This document shows positions 50,301 through 60,381 of a stretch of DNA of 64,000 nt, piece after piece (within the stretch, counting starts at the first letter, position 1; every line of letters starts with the position of its first letter). The notes below the pieces were generated by a model. That model made no database searches. It was not told the origin of the DNA and was given only the letters and a program-made list of their open reading frames with translations. Source of the stretch: Antedon bifida (taxonomy: Eukaryota; Echinodermata; Crinoidea; Comatulida; Antedonidae). Location of the stretch: contig OY727103.1 in the NCBI GenBank assembly GCA_963402885.1, forward strand, positions 12,302,085 to 12,366,084, written 5' to 3'. The translations under genes were made by a program, and so were the position numbers.

Positions 50301-53180
50301 CCGTGATTCGTCTAAGTGGCGCTTTCTTAACTCCTGGAAACATCGTCTCGCAATCATACGCAAAATAACGATACGTGTTCCAAGTTTTCCCAAAATCACT
50401 CGATCTTTCCACAATCATTGCAGCTGGCCTAAATGTCTTGAAAGTCATAACAAAATGAGTGAAATGAAACATGGCCTCCAGATCCAACCGGATCGAAACA
50501 TCGTGAACGCCGTTAACGGACTGCCACCAACGGTTTTTACGATCAATATCAAACGACGTCACTATATTTTCAACCATGTGACTATTTTCGTTATCAATTT
50601 TCCTCCACGGATCTCTGGAGTCACAATAAAAGCACTTTTTATCATCTTGTAAGTGACTAACGATGCAATACGGTACTGGCCCGTCTGAACCGCACGTTGA
50701 AGTTGCCGTCAGCTGATTTTCTCGGCCAATCAAAAGATCACCTGTTGCCGGGTGACAGCTTTCCCCTTCACAATTTTGGCTTTGAACGGCTAAAGCTATA
50801 AAACACAGAAAAAGGACAAAAACATTATTTATATTGCACCACATTTACTGTATGTTGATGTATCAAAATGAAGACTACAAGTTGATACTAAGATCATGCT
50901 GTACAATGTATAACACTTTAAAATAATCAAACAATTTTCTACATTTTAGCTGAAAGTTTATACTGGAATGTTGTACTAATTGAGTTTCTATGTTTGTAAA
51001 TTGTAGTTCTGTTTTTGTTTATTTTCATGAATTTACAATTCTAGAGTAACTACTAAACAATAACTACTGAAATTGAATTTTCCAGTTTTCTAAATTTATA
51101 ATCAGTAATAATGATTTAACTGTAATTATTAAGTTTTCCCTCTGACAATTTTGTACTATAGTTTCCATGTTTATACTGTTTATTTTCATGAATTTACAAT
51201 TTTAATAAAATTGAATTTTCCAGTTCTAAATTTAAGTTTTCTCTCTGAACCCAGTGAAACCTATTGTTACTGTAAATATATAAAAGGCAATCCATGCAAT
51301 CTGATCCAGCTAATATGTTCAGCACATTTTCCCTTGACCTGACACAAGGGGAGGTCAAACCCAATCACCAGCAAAGAATTCACTTTATATTATTAATTAT
51401 ATAACAACAGATCAATACTAAGGGTTGTATTCAGGTCAAGGGTCAAGTTTAATCAATTAATACTGAAAATTTGTGGGTTAATAGTAGAGTATCTATATTT
51501 AAAAAAATAAGGAAATCTAGTGTAAAACAGTACAGATTCCATATTACATTCCACAAGCTCAAATACAGTAAATTTTGAGTAAATGTATGAGTTTCAGAAA
51601 TTCTAAAAAGTTGTTTTTATTTATAAACAATTAACATAAAAATCTATAATATTAAAAAATGTATTTTTCTTGGCTCAATTGTTAAAAAAAAAACCACCCA
51701 ATTTCTTTGTTTATCAGCTAACTTGGCTGCATCCTTGTAAACAAAATGTGATGATGTAGAGAATGGTGAGTCAGTGTCTATGAATTTGTGGTGAAGTCAA
51801 CCCTTGTTAGAATCGCCATCAATCTTACAACTACCAAACATTAATGTAAAGTAATCTACTACGTAGCTGTACTGCTTTGCTGGGTTATTCAAGGTTAACA
51901 ATTTCACTCGCAAACATTTGCTAGATTCTATAAAAAATCTAGTAAAATGAGCTTCTAAATACGCAAGAAATGTTGGCACGGTAAGCTCGAGATTCTTAAA
52001 GTTTGCTAGAAATCCAGCAAACGTGAGTTAGTATTGAAATTTTAGAGTCTAGTATACTGCTAGTTGACTACCTACACTACAGTAAGTAGGTTGAATTTTT
52101 AATTCTACTTAACGCCACATACCAAATACTTTGGAAAGACATTATTGATAATGTAATAAAAGAAAGAAAACAGCTGCTAAAAGTTTGTAGACATTCTATT
52201 TTGTACAGTTTGACAATATACTGTACGTTGAGGAAATTATTAAATTTGTTAAAAGGAAACAAAAACTTATACATCATTGATTTTGAATATATTACAGCAG
52301 CATCTTTCCTGAATTACCTATTTTCAAGTTCAGGTTTTTTAGTACCGGTAAAATAATTCCCAGTATTACTTCTTTTTTTCAGCACAAATTTTAATTTTTG
52401 TCCTATAGCGTTTTTGATATCTTTTCATTGTTAACTATGGCAAGCAAAGTGAAGTTACTCAACGAAAAAATTAAACTCAATCTTAAGTATAGTTACAATA
52501 CTTGACCCGGTCCCTGGTGCCTTTCCCCTCCCTTTAGTACTGTAGTTATTACGATTTCTGCTTTAGGCCTAAATGGTCTATGCTTAGCACCAAGTTAGTA
52601 AGTGACCTATTTTATAATCATGAAGTGACAACAAGCTGAGAAAGGTTTGTGACATTCCAGAAGGATGAGCTACCAGTCATCAAATTCATATTATTTCAAG
52701 CTGAGGTCAGGGGTCATATCAAGTGTGCCAGTTTATACAGTAATAAGAGAATCAAGATAATAAATTTAACACAACATTTTTATTTAATTTTGAGGATCAA
52801 ATTTGGTGTAAATTGCAAAATTAGAAAGTATGAAATAATAACTGTGAATTAAGCTAATTTGATAAAAAATTAAATTTTGGCCTTTTTTCAGTTAAAATAA
52901 TCAAATTTAAAACAAATGTACACTGTAAAGACTTGTATTTAACTAAAAAATATTTAAAAATCACACATTTTAAAACAATCAAACAACAGCATATATATTT
53001 TAAAATTAAAATTTCATAATGCTATTTCAAATAGCATTTCTTTCTTCAAGAAAGAAAGAAATTAGCTATTTATACTGTACATGCTATATTCATAAACACA
53101 TATATTTATTTTATGGAATACAAATTTAAAAACAAACTTTACTTACCTTGCAAAAGTACAATTCCTAAAATATAAAACAT
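20317..53180 (-). CDS. LAMB1: Laminin subunit beta-1-like, complete, 27 coding exons
   Basis: Basement-membrane laminin beta chain, secreted and assembled with alpha and gamma chains. Exons in gene order: 53147-53180, 50248-50795, 49364-49645, 38606-38732, 35971-36159, 33747-33926, 33099-33430, 32421-32576, 31151-31281, 30623-30746, 30094-30280, 29601-29744, 28844-29072, 28560-28723, 27979-28203, 27421-27641, 25765-25870, 25366-25554, 24906-25089, 24227-24411, 23651-23886, 22652-23063, 22132-22252, 21669-21810, 21369-21545, 20644-20800, 20317-20474. All junctions are GT/AG and in phase, giving 1779 aa (human LAMB1 1786). Order: signal peptide, laminin N-terminal domain, five LE repeats, domain IV, eight LE repeats, coiled coil, beta knob, coiled coil. 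Domain IV and the beta knob mark it as beta, not gamma. A Cys at 1771 near the C-terminus fits the interchain disulfide. It could be the sole pre-duplication LAMB1/2 gene. Confidence 0.96.
20857..21040. mobile_element. MITE family C, laminin intron 25
   Basis: About 184 bp with inverted ends (AAATTTACACAGACGAGCG and its near-complement GACTCGTCTGTGTAAATT). A second copy lies at 48330-48492. It starts 56 bp from exon 26. Confidence 0.85.
22324..22500. mobile_element. Family A element, laminin intron 22
   Basis: Begins TACAGTAGAACCCCT, followed by five units of the type AGGGAACACACCCCTATTT. It then has a unique tail with GGGACCTGAAGGTATCC, which is also found at 36990. Confidence 0.7.
23258..23332. 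mobile_element. Dispersed repeat family E, copy 1
   Basis: The segment with GGTAAGGTTTCAACCTGACC and TTTGACAACCC recurs in inverted orientation at 30341-30417. Both lie in laminin introns. Confidence 0.6.
24490..24610. repeat. Family A repeats, laminin intron 19
   Basis: Five to six degenerate units of the type GTGTCCCCTTAATAGGT, in the orientation opposite to the 10585 array. Confidence 0.75.
25980..26860. repeat. Unclassified repeat-like stretch in laminin intron 16
   Basis: Starts with a fragment resembling a LINE or SINE 3' tail (CAAAGCGCTCTGG to an ATT-rich run at 26050). It contains a perfect palindrome at 26052-26080 (ATGGTACGC arms around a TCGCTTCGCTC loop) and a local duplication of CATAAATTTACCTAC at 26530 and 26570. 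No coding sequence was seen. Confidence 0.5.
27261..27414. mobile_element. MITE family B, laminin intron 16, touching exon 16 donor
   Basis: A full palindromic copy of about 154 bp. In gene sense it begins within 10 bases of the exon 16 donor (exon ends at 27421), so the terminal repeat almost forms the start of the intron. Confidence 0.85.
28332..28496. mobile_element. MITE family B, laminin intron 14
   Basis: Full-length, about 165 bp, with both terminal repeats (AAAGCTCTGTCTACAATATC and GATAGTGTAGACAGAGCTTT). The copy lies about 63 bp inside the intron from exon 14. Confidence 0.88.
29107..29529. mobile_element. MITE family D copy with internal insertion, laminin intron 12
   Basis: Ends CGTGGTTCCCACTAG and TAGTGGGAACCATGCTTA are inverted. 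The interior is longer than in other copies and carries an added piece around 29395-29465 (AGGAAACTTTATTCATCCC), so one element seems nested in another. Confidence 0.6.
30341..30417. mobile_element. Dispersed repeat family E, copy 2
   Basis: Inverted relative of 23258-23332, sharing GGTCAGGTTGAAACCTTACC. Located just upstream (gene sense) of laminin exon 11. Confidence 0.6.
31510..31600. repeat. Family A fragment, laminin intron 8
   Basis: Contains GAACTCCTATTAAGAGGACA and TAGGTGTCCCCTGAA, two facing halves of the family A unit. Confidence 0.5.
32605..33066. repeat. 16-bp tandem array with 240-bp higher-order repeat, laminin intron 7
   Basis: About 29 copies of GAGGTTGCACTCAAGC and variants. 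The variant block with CCCGAGTGGGGTTTCACTC recurs exactly 240 bp apart (32743 and 32983), i.e. 15 units. The array lies between exons 7 (left border 33099) and 8 (right border 32576). The GC content is higher than in the surroundings. Confidence 0.93.
36264..36386. repeat. 20-bp tandem repeat, laminin intron 4
   Basis: About six copies of ACATTACTAAACATTATTGA, one with a single-base change. They begin about 105 bp upstream (gene sense) of exon 5. Confidence 0.92.
36855..37015. mobile_element. Short family A element with terminal repeat, laminin intron 4
   Basis: Carries AGGGGACATTTCTAGGGGAC units at the left and ends in AGGGGTTCTACTGTA, the reverse complement of the TACAGTAGAACCCCT start at 22324. 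The CAGTAGAACC-type end recalls Tigger/pogo DNA transposons (inference). Confidence 0.6.
37560..37680. mobile_element. Hairpin-GAAACGTTG motif, retroelement-like fragment
   Basis: CTGAGGA (37568-37574) is followed by a 7-bp stem (CGATCAA/TTGATCG) and AAACGTTGAG. This combination is common after ORFs of Penelope-like retroelements in animals. No ORF remains. Confidence 0.4.
38195..38275 (-). mobile_element. tRNA-derived SINE head
   Basis: In minus sense there is an A-box-like TAGCTTGGTGG (38256-38246) and a B-box GGTTCAATCCT (38212-38202), at tRNA-like spacing in a segment of about 73 bp. It is followed by an unrelated body. It is too degenerate for a functional tRNA. A related plus-strand copy lies at 57615. 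Confidence 0.65.
38285..38360. repeat. Family A fragment, laminin intron 3
   Basis: Short run of ATTCAGGGAACACTC and AAGGGGACACTTG units next to the SINE. Confidence 0.5.
40787..45530. repeat. Three tandem 1.5-kb units in laminin intron 3
   Basis: Units start (ACTAGAATTTAATTCGTC) at 40787, 42321 and 43889, giving lengths of 1534, 1568 and about 1.6 kb. They are very similar over their whole length. Each start carries a small palindrome (AATTCGTC/GACGAATT) followed by AGGTGATCATTT. At 43847-43880, 45436-45470 and about 45503-45530 the same AGGTGATCATTT faces its inverse as a hairpin. Short minus-strand frames occur at the same place in each unit (e.g. 43240-43446) but show no known domain. 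Best read as a tandemly amplified non-autonomous element or satellite. Confidence 0.88.
47623..47770. mobile_element. MITE family B, laminin intron 3
   Basis: Full-length copy of about 148 bp with both inverted ends (AAAGCTCTGTCAACAC, GTGTAGACAGAGCTTA). Confidence 0.85.
48330..48492. mobile_element. MITE family C, laminin intron 3
   Basis: Inverted ends CCAATTTACACAGACGAGC and GCTTGTCTGTGTAAATTGG. Shares TGTGGGACAAGCTACG (inverted) with the copy at 20857. Confidence 0.85.
49364..53180 (-). other. LAMB1: Laminin beta: signal peptide and laminin N-terminal domain (exons 1-3)
   Basis: Exon 1 (53147-53180) encodes [11 protein letters not shown]; exon 2 continues [20 protein letters not shown], completing the signal peptide. 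The laminin N-terminal polymerisation domain runs to about residue 262 and includes [20 protein letters not shown] and [17 protein letters not shown] chose exon 1 over an in-frame ATG in the intron at 50844 because a clear acceptor (TTTTCTGTGTTTTATAG) precedes 50795 and the phases fit. Confidence 0.9.
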
Positions 53181-53242
53181 TTTGAATCCAAAGTTGAAAA
53201 CTTAGAAATCCAGAGACATGTATTCCAGGTAATGAGCAGGGT
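53181..53242 (-). other. LAMB1: Laminin 5' UTR part of exon 1
   Basis: A TTTTCTTTGCAG-like acceptor lies just above 53242 in gene sense, so the ATG exon is probably preceded by an intron and a non-coding exon. Candidate donors for that exon are at 53884 (GTAAGC) and 53774 (GTAAAT), with transcription starting around 53950-54010. Confidence 0.4.
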
Positions 53243-54362
53243 CTGCAAAGAAAAATATAATTTATAAATGTATTTGCCAATTACAACTAACATTTTGTAA
53301 ACCTATAATAATTTTTGGTACATTTTTGTTATTACTTTGAACATATTAAAAATAAATATGACACACAGACCGTTTCATTTTACAGCAAGTTGTTTATTAG
53401 GCCACCAAAATAACAAAATTGGATAAAAATAACATTGCAACATTAAAGAAATTTTTAAGTCTAACATTGCATAGTGGAGTTTGACATCACAAATATGAAT
53501 TTTAGAAATCATGATCAAATCAATATAGTTAATAAAAAGCATTATTTATTTTTAAGAAAAGTGAACCATTCAATATTCAATAACAAAAAAAATGAATGAA
53601 AAAAACACAGAAAAGTACAAAAGCAACTTATTTCCAAGCAAACTTATTTCCACCTTAAATAATTAACATTCAATAACATAACAAACAATAATTTACAAAC
53701 AAAAATAAGTATGTTTGAAAAAGTGACAGATCTGGTCTTTGATTGCATGAATTTTGGCTCAAAAGTTTATTTACCTTAACCTGGACTTTATGGGCTCTGG
53801 AAGGAGAAGCAACTTATGACATATGTGATCCTTAATTTTCTATTTAAACAATCTGATCTCACGTTTCTAACAAAATGAGCTTACCTAGGCCTACCTAGGC
53901 TAATTTGTGTCCACTGCACCTCTTTCTGGGAACAGTAGCCGAACTACAAGAACTTTTTCTGAGCAGACGACATGCACACCGAACTTACTGCCTACTGAAC
54001 TGTCACAAAGTTTGATCTTAAATTAATTACTATTCATTCATTGGTTACCTTTATTTCCGGAAAACTATACTTTCCAAGTTGCAAAGTATCAGAAACAACA
54101 GAAATAAAATCCTTTTTTTCCCAGATACAACTGCAAAACTTAGCCTCGAATTTCCGACGACCACAGCGCAACGGACCATGCAACTTCACCCGGGTGCAAT
54201 CAACCAGAAATCAGTGGTATACAACAAGGGGCCGATTATGTTCTTTCTTCTACACCGGAAATGGGTTTTAAGAAATATTATAGGGGGCGCTATTACGGTT
54301 TTTTTAAATGTCAGGGAATTTGAATTCTGCAATAACATTAGATGCTAGATGCTCTTTTTTTC

Positions 54363-55177
54363 AGAGCCATATATATAAAGAGTTACGACATTGGATTATA
54401 GTCACGTGATATGCAGATCAATTTGTGTCAAACTTGTCTCCGTTAATGCATGTAAAGTATAGGAGCTAGAAAATACTTTAAACTTTTTCTTATATTTAAA
54501 AAAATGTAATTGCACATTTTACGGTAAAATATCGATGTGCACAGCGTACAGAAGTACTTGCGGTAAAGAATATTGCGCGCGCGTGCGCTAGTACATTATA
54601 AAGTTCGATTGATTGATCTTGGAACGAAACATCCCATAACTACGTCCTATTAATAACAATTATGTAATATTTTCAATCCATAATGCATACTTTGATGACT
54701 AAATAAAATAATAAAGTGTCGTGAATATATTTGTTAATATATTGAATAGGGTATGAACAATAATACAATAATAAAGGCAAATTATTACAAATGAAATGAT
54801 GAACGAGTCTCTGAAAGTTTGTGTCAAAAACACACAGAGAGACATATACTGTATAAAAAGAGGGGTGAATTTGTGTGTTTTTTGTATTGGTTCATGCTTT
54901 GATGTATCCCGACTTGCATGTAGGCCCTAGCATTTATTCTTTTGTTATTATAGACACAATATATATATGTTACCAAATTAATACCATTAATAAAATCAAT
55001 TACTAAAATAAAAACGGAATATAAGCGTTATTTCATAGACAAAAAAATCTAAAAATAATGCATGAACTACAGGAAAACGCTATACAAAATAGACGCGCGC
55101 GCCCTCAGCGTGCGAATTCTTTGACACAAACATGGCTTCTAATTTTCAATGTCGTAACTCTTTATATATATGGCTCT
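54363..55177. repeat. Perfect 31-bp inverted repeat pair between laminin and GMPPB
   Basis: Arms at 54363-54393 and 55147-55177 are exact inverse complements (AGAGCCATATATATAAAGAG at the left start). Outside them, related direct copies of GGCGCTATTAC plus TTTAAATGTCAGGG occur at about 54285 and 55233. No ORF of note lies between the arms. Confidence 0.8.
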
Positions 55178-55739
55178 GCTTTTTTTAAATGTCAGGGGAA
55201 TGTTTCTGCTGTACGCGACATTAATTATAGATGGCGCTATTACCGTTTTTTAAAATGTCAGGGGAATTTGCAATCTTTTATACTGCATATCCATGGAGAA
55301 AATTTATCATAGGCTTCAATATATAAATAAATATTAAAGTTTTCTATTGAGGAAGAAATAGAATGGAAAAAAGAAATTAAGATCAATGATGGAAAACCCT
55401 ACCACATAAGTTATTTATTTTATTACCTGAATTTAACTAATTTAATTTTGTTTTTAAATTAGTCAATCAAAATTGTCTTATTTTACAGTGTGGTAAACTC
55501 TACGGGTTATAAACAGAATATTTGGAATTCATTACAATGACGTCAACAATATGTACAATATTTTGACAGATTGACAGCAGGCGCGCGTACTAGATGTCGG
55601 ATTTTCTCGACATTGGTAAGATAAGGGAGATAATTATAACAACGTGTACCCAGAGGGCGATGTTTCACCCCCGCCTGCAGAGGTATATTTGGATAGCCGT
55701 TTTGGTACCTGGAAATGTTCTTTTTCATTAATATGGAAC

Positions 55740-55881
55740 GCGGAAGATGTTTTAATATGGATGGTGGTCACGGGTCAATGGTTATCATGTGGTAACTATT
55801 GTGTTTAGTTTTTGTTGACACACCGAAATTGTGTAATTACACAGTGTGTACGTGGCGAATTACCTGCTTCTGCAACTGCTG
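55740..55881 (+). other. GMPPB: Probable non-coding first exon of GMPPB
   Basis: A consensus donor (CTG then GTAAGG) begins at 55882, and an acceptor (TTTTTTTTCACAG) ends at 56293, just before the ATG exon. The left border is a guess. The region is richer in CpG than its surroundings. Confidence 0.4.
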
Positions 55882-56316
55882 GTAAGGTATTTTGACATAT
55901 TTTGGACGATTCTTTATATCCCGAGCTAGTTGTATATGCTTGTAATTATTTGTGGTAGTTTTTAATCGTAAAGTAAAAGTTTTGATGATACACGTACGCT
56001 AGGCCTGCAGCGAAACAATTTGCCACAGGAGCAGACGCGTTCTGCTCCCTGGATGTTCAGTGTCATTGTAGGGCTAGGCTGTATGTGTGAATCGTAGCCT
56101 AACATTTGCCCGTTTAATTAATTGTTTAAATTAAGGTATTTATGGCTGTAGAGTTAGCGATAGGTACACAAAGGCAAAACAATATATTAAAAGAGTGAGA
56201 GGGGTGTCCTGTGTGTTTGTTCCCTTTAAATAGGGGCCTACTAATACCGACCCTGTCTGTGCAATATCAAATAATATATCTTTTTTTTCACAGATTGTTA
56301 CACTCGATCTGACGCA

Positions 56317-59119
56317 ATGAAAGCTTTAATTCTAGTTGGCGGTTTTGGGACACGATTACGGCCACTGACCCTTAGTTGTCCAAAACCACTTGTTGAATTT
56401 TGCAACAAGCCAATGTTGGTCCATCAAATTGAAGCACTAGCCAAAGTGAGTGGTCATTTTTAATTTGCTCATTTATTAGATTGTAAATAATATAGGAATA
56501 TAGAATAAAGTTTTCTCAAACAAATTGTGTTTATTTTCTACAGGTTGGTGTAAAAGAAATCGTACTAGCCGTTAGTTATCGCGCGGAAATGCTGGAACAA
56601 GAATTGAAAAAACAGGAAGAATTAGTAGGTGTTACTGTTTATTGGTGTCAAAGGGACATCTTATTTAATGTAATAAAATACTCAGGAATAATGACGTATG
56701 ATTCCGTTTTATTTTTGCCTTAAAAGTAAAACTATTTTTGATTTGCCACTAAACCATTTATTATTTTATTTTCTAGCTTGATATAAAGATAACAACATCT
56801 CACGAAAAGGAACCACTCGGAACAGGTGTGGTAATTTGGTGTATTGGCGCCTTATCATGTGGTAATACCACTACCATGTCTATACACCAACTTTTACACT
56901 TTTATTTCTGCTACATTTTACTTTTGTTGCTGTAAATCTACTCTTATTTTGCTTTGTAATTTAATGCTACTTTTGGTATCTTTAGCTTGCCTCTTAAAAA
57001 CATTGATACACTATAATAACAACAAACAAATATAAAGTGTACACTATCAAAGTTTATGTGACAATGTGATATGCCCATTTATGGACATGATGATGTCATA
57101 TCCCTTCCATATTTGGGCACATCATATTTTTTGTTTGATGGTGTAAACAGAGCCTAAGAGCATTAACATTGAAACTAAATGGATAACTTGTTTTGTTCAC
57201 AGCTGGCCCTCTAGCCTTAGCAAGACAGATCTTAGAATCGGACGGCGAACCATTCTTCGTTTTAAATAGTGATATTAGTTGTGTATTCCCATTTCAACAA
57301 ATGTTAGAATTCCATAAGAAGCATGGAAAAGAAGGAACGATTGTGGTACGTTTTAAATTTCAAATCTGTTAACAAATTTCAAAGAGCACATTACAGAAAA
57401 TCGGAGTGGTATTTGAGTTAAAAAAAACCCACTTTTTTCTTGTAGGTAACTAAGGTGGAAGAGCCGTCCAAATATGGTGTTGTAGTTTATGATTCAACGG
57501 ACGGTAAAATCGAAAGTTTTGTTGAAAAACCTCAAGTTTTTGTCTCAAACAAAATCAACGCTGGAATGTACATTTTCAGTCCAGCCATCTTGGAAAGAAT
57601 ACAGGTATATAATAATTGTTAGTGGTACTGTGGTAAAATGCTTGCCTTTCAAATCCAAAGTCACAGGTTCAACCAATTTTTAAAATATAATAAAATGATA
57701 TTTTAATGCATTAACCATATGGATTTGTATTGTTATTTTTATACAGTTAAAACCCACATCAATTGAAAAAGAAATTTTTCCAGCGATGGCCGCAGATTCT
57801 CAACTTTATGCATTTGAATTAGAAGGTACGTGTCAAAGGTCAAAGTAAAGGGTATATGACCAACTACAGTAAATGATGGACAAATTCTCTGTGACTATCG
57901 ACCTAGTGATAGCTTTTGATCCCAAACACTGACCAGATTTTGATTGGGTACGCTAGCTATTATATATCTATATTTCAGGTTACTGGATGGACGTTGGGCA
58001 ACCGAAGGACTTCCTTATTGGCATGTGTATGTACCTGAATCACAAAAAACAGATGTCTCCAGAAGAACTTTACCAAGGAGACGGGGTCGTTGGGAATGTC
58101 CTAGTCGTAAGTTTTCATTTTGTTAATTCCAGCAAACATACCGATGATAGAAACAAAAAATATCTAAACAAATAATGTTACAATTAGTAAACAGCATTGG
58201 GGTGTGATAGCATTAAACAGGCACTAATTCCTGGTAACATAATATAAGAGAATATAATTTAATAAATCTTGATGAATTTGTTTTTCTAGGATCCAACAGC
58301 CAAGATAGGTCAAAACTGTCGTATAGGACCAAATGTTGTAATAGGGCCAGGTGTTACCATTGAGGACGGGGCCTGCATTAAGAGAAGCACAGTACTTAAA
58401 GGCACAATAGTTAAATCACATTCTTGGATTGAGTCTTCAATTATAGGCTGGAAGTGTACAGTGGGTCAATGGGTGAGTACGGCCTAACTGGTCATTGTCC
58501 ATCTAAAATGTACAGTGGGTCAATGGGTGAGTACTAGCTGGTCATTGTCCATTTAAAATGTACAGTGGGTCAATGGGTGAGTACTAGCTGGTCATTGTCC
58601 ATCTAAAATGTACAGTGGGTCAATGGGTGAGTATGGCCTAACTGGTCATTGTCCATCTAAAATGTACAGTGGGTCAATGGGTGAGTACTAGCTGGTCATT
58701 GTCCATTTAAAATGTACAGTGGGTCAATGGGTGAGTACTAGCTGGTCATTGTCCATCTAAAATGTACAGTGGGTCAATGGGTGAGTACGGCCTAACTGGT
58801 CATTGTCCATCTAAAATGTACAGTGGGTCAATGGGTGAGTACGAGCTGGTCATTGTCCATTTAAAATGTACAGTGGGTCAATGGGTGAGTACTAGCTGGT
58901 CATTGTCCATCTACAATTGTCTATTGTGTACTATAACCTCCAAACACAGTGTTCAATAAATATTGATTTTATTTTTTTTATATGTAGGTAAGAATGGAGA
59001 ACGTATCAGTATTAGGGGAAGACGTCATCGTTAAAGACGAACTCTACATCAACGGTGGAAGAATCTTGCCGCACAAGTCCATTGGTGCTTCCGTTACTGA
59101 GCCAGCTATTATCATGTAA
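56317..59119 (+). CDS. GMPPB: Mannose-1-phosphate guanylyltransferase beta, 9 coding exons
   Basis: Cytosolic enzyme that makes GDP-mannose from mannose-1-phosphate and GTP, for N- and O-glycans and GPI anchors. Exons: 56317-56445, 56544-56624, 56777-56825, 57203-57345, 57446-57604, 57747-57825, 57979-58106, 58290-58472, 58988-59119 (stop TAA). All GT/AG and in frame; 360 aa, the same as human GMPPB. The nucleotidyltransferase motif [11 protein letters not shown] is at residues 8-18, with [11 protein letters not shown] after it. VLNSD (residues 106-110) carries a likely metal-binding Asp; FVEKPQ and the GYWMDVGQP segment (214-222) complete the active site. Exons 8-9 encode the hexapeptide left-handed beta-helix tail, ending in Met as in relatives. 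Exon 8 is followed directly by the repeated donor array. Confidence 0.97.
57033..57157. mobile_element. MITE family B, GMPPB intron 3
   Basis: Copy of about 125 bp with a shortened left end (TGTACACTATCAAAG) and right end GATGGTGTAAACAGAGCCTA. It lies 46 bp before exon 4. Confidence 0.8.
57615..57690 (+). mobile_element. tRNA-derived SINE fragment, GMPPB intron 5
   Basis: GTGGTAAAATGCTTGCCTTT and a B-box-like AGGTTCAACC, parallel to the minus-strand copy at 38195. Only about 75 bp remain. Confidence 0.5.
58456..58915 (+). repeat. Nine tandem copies of the GMPPB exon-8 end and its 5' splice site
   Basis: Copies start at 58456, 58510, 58560, 58610, 58664, 58714, 58764, 58818 and 58868. Spacings of 54, 50, 50 recur, a 154-bp higher-order unit. 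Copy 1 is the last 17 bases of exon 8 plus its donor. Every copy keeps GTACAGTGGGTCAATGG followed by GTGAGTA, so nine near-identical donors lie in a row. Use of any donor but the first reads into TAA at 58485. Confidence 0.95.
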
Positions 59120-59245
59120 GGACGCAATATTCTATCACAAAGTCACTACTACACTAAGTCTATGCTTCCAATACTAAGTCCGCAATCAAGCAAATAACTA
59201 CTAAACTAAATCCACTATAAAACTTTTTTTTAAAGTGGATGAATG

Positions 59246-59251
59246 AATAAA
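59246..59251 (+). terminator. Possible GMPPB polyadenylation signal
   Basis: AATAAA 127 bp after the stop codon. A second AATAAA lies at 59395-59400. Which is used cannot be told. Confidence 0.4.
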
Positions 59252-59453
59252 CATATACTTCTGTATCGAGTATAGTCCCACCTCTAATCTTCAGCCAGGC
59301 CATTACATATTGATCCTCGGGAATAAGCCCACATACGTAGAAGCTCTACACTAGTTTATTTTTGTATAATATTAACTGAATTTTGTGTTATTAAAATAAA
59401 GTGAAAATTGGCTAAATTTACTTTCTCTTAAAAAGGAAACTACACAGTAAAAG

Positions 59454-59595
59454 AAACTCTGTCTACACTATCAAATTAGTTTGACCAAAAAAGTGTTATG
59501 TGCCCAAATATGGTAGGGGTATGTCCAAATATGGTAGTGATATGACATCATTATGTCCATATATGGGAACATCGCATTTTTTGTTGCATAGTTTT
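59454..59595. mobile_element. MITE family B, truncated, downstream of GMPPB
   Basis: Left end AAACTCTGTCTACACTATC and the core with ATGACATCATTATGTCCATA; the right terminal repeat is lost. Confidence 0.75.
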
Positions 59596-60381
59596 AGGCT
59601 ATATTTTCTGCAATGAGAATAAAAATATTATTCAGTATCTGAATTGATAATACGTTCCAAAAATGAGGACCACATTGATAATTTGTGTTATTTGTACTAC
59701 TGTATTACAAACATATTGTTTATGCTTTATTTTGCTAATTAGGTATCCACAGCTTGCCGGATAACTCCTTGTGATTGTCATGTTTCTTTTTTTTTACGAT
59801 TTTGATTTGTATAACCTCTTCCAACATTACTATAAATTGATAGCTAATTACATTTTTTAATTTGGAAAATGAATATTTATACCACATTTTCTATAAGACA
59901 CCCATGGTATCCATTTTATAATACAAACACCAATATGCAAGTATAGTATATTTTACTTCATTAAATATGGACAGACAACTATGACAAATAATTTAAATTA
60001 GCAAAATGACAATATGGTTGAGCCTCATCTATCTATTATTAGTATTATATTTTAATTACAATATGTGTGCATATTTATAATTGATTATTTAGTAATATCA
60101 ATCACGGGGTTGGGTTGCTATGGCAATTTTGTAAATCATTTATTTTAGATTAAAATTTGGACAAATGTATATATTATTCGACATAAATTAGGTCCTATTA
60201 GAGCCCGGGAATATTTCCCAATACTTAATTCTTTATATGTTTGTCTAAAACTGTAATACAGAGGCTGATACTATTTAAGTAACAGCGCCCTTTCGTTTTC
60301 ACGACGCACCACGTGACTGGGTAGCTGTCGAGTCAAAAAGTTTTTCTACGCACGGCCATGACATTGCACAGAATGACAGTT

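Noticed and set aside
50233-50844. Laminin start codon at 50844
   Set aside because: The frame is open, but a strong acceptor lies at 50796 and a short exon with ATG, hydrophobic residues and a consensus donor lies at 53147-53180 in matching phase. Kept only as a possible alternative start.
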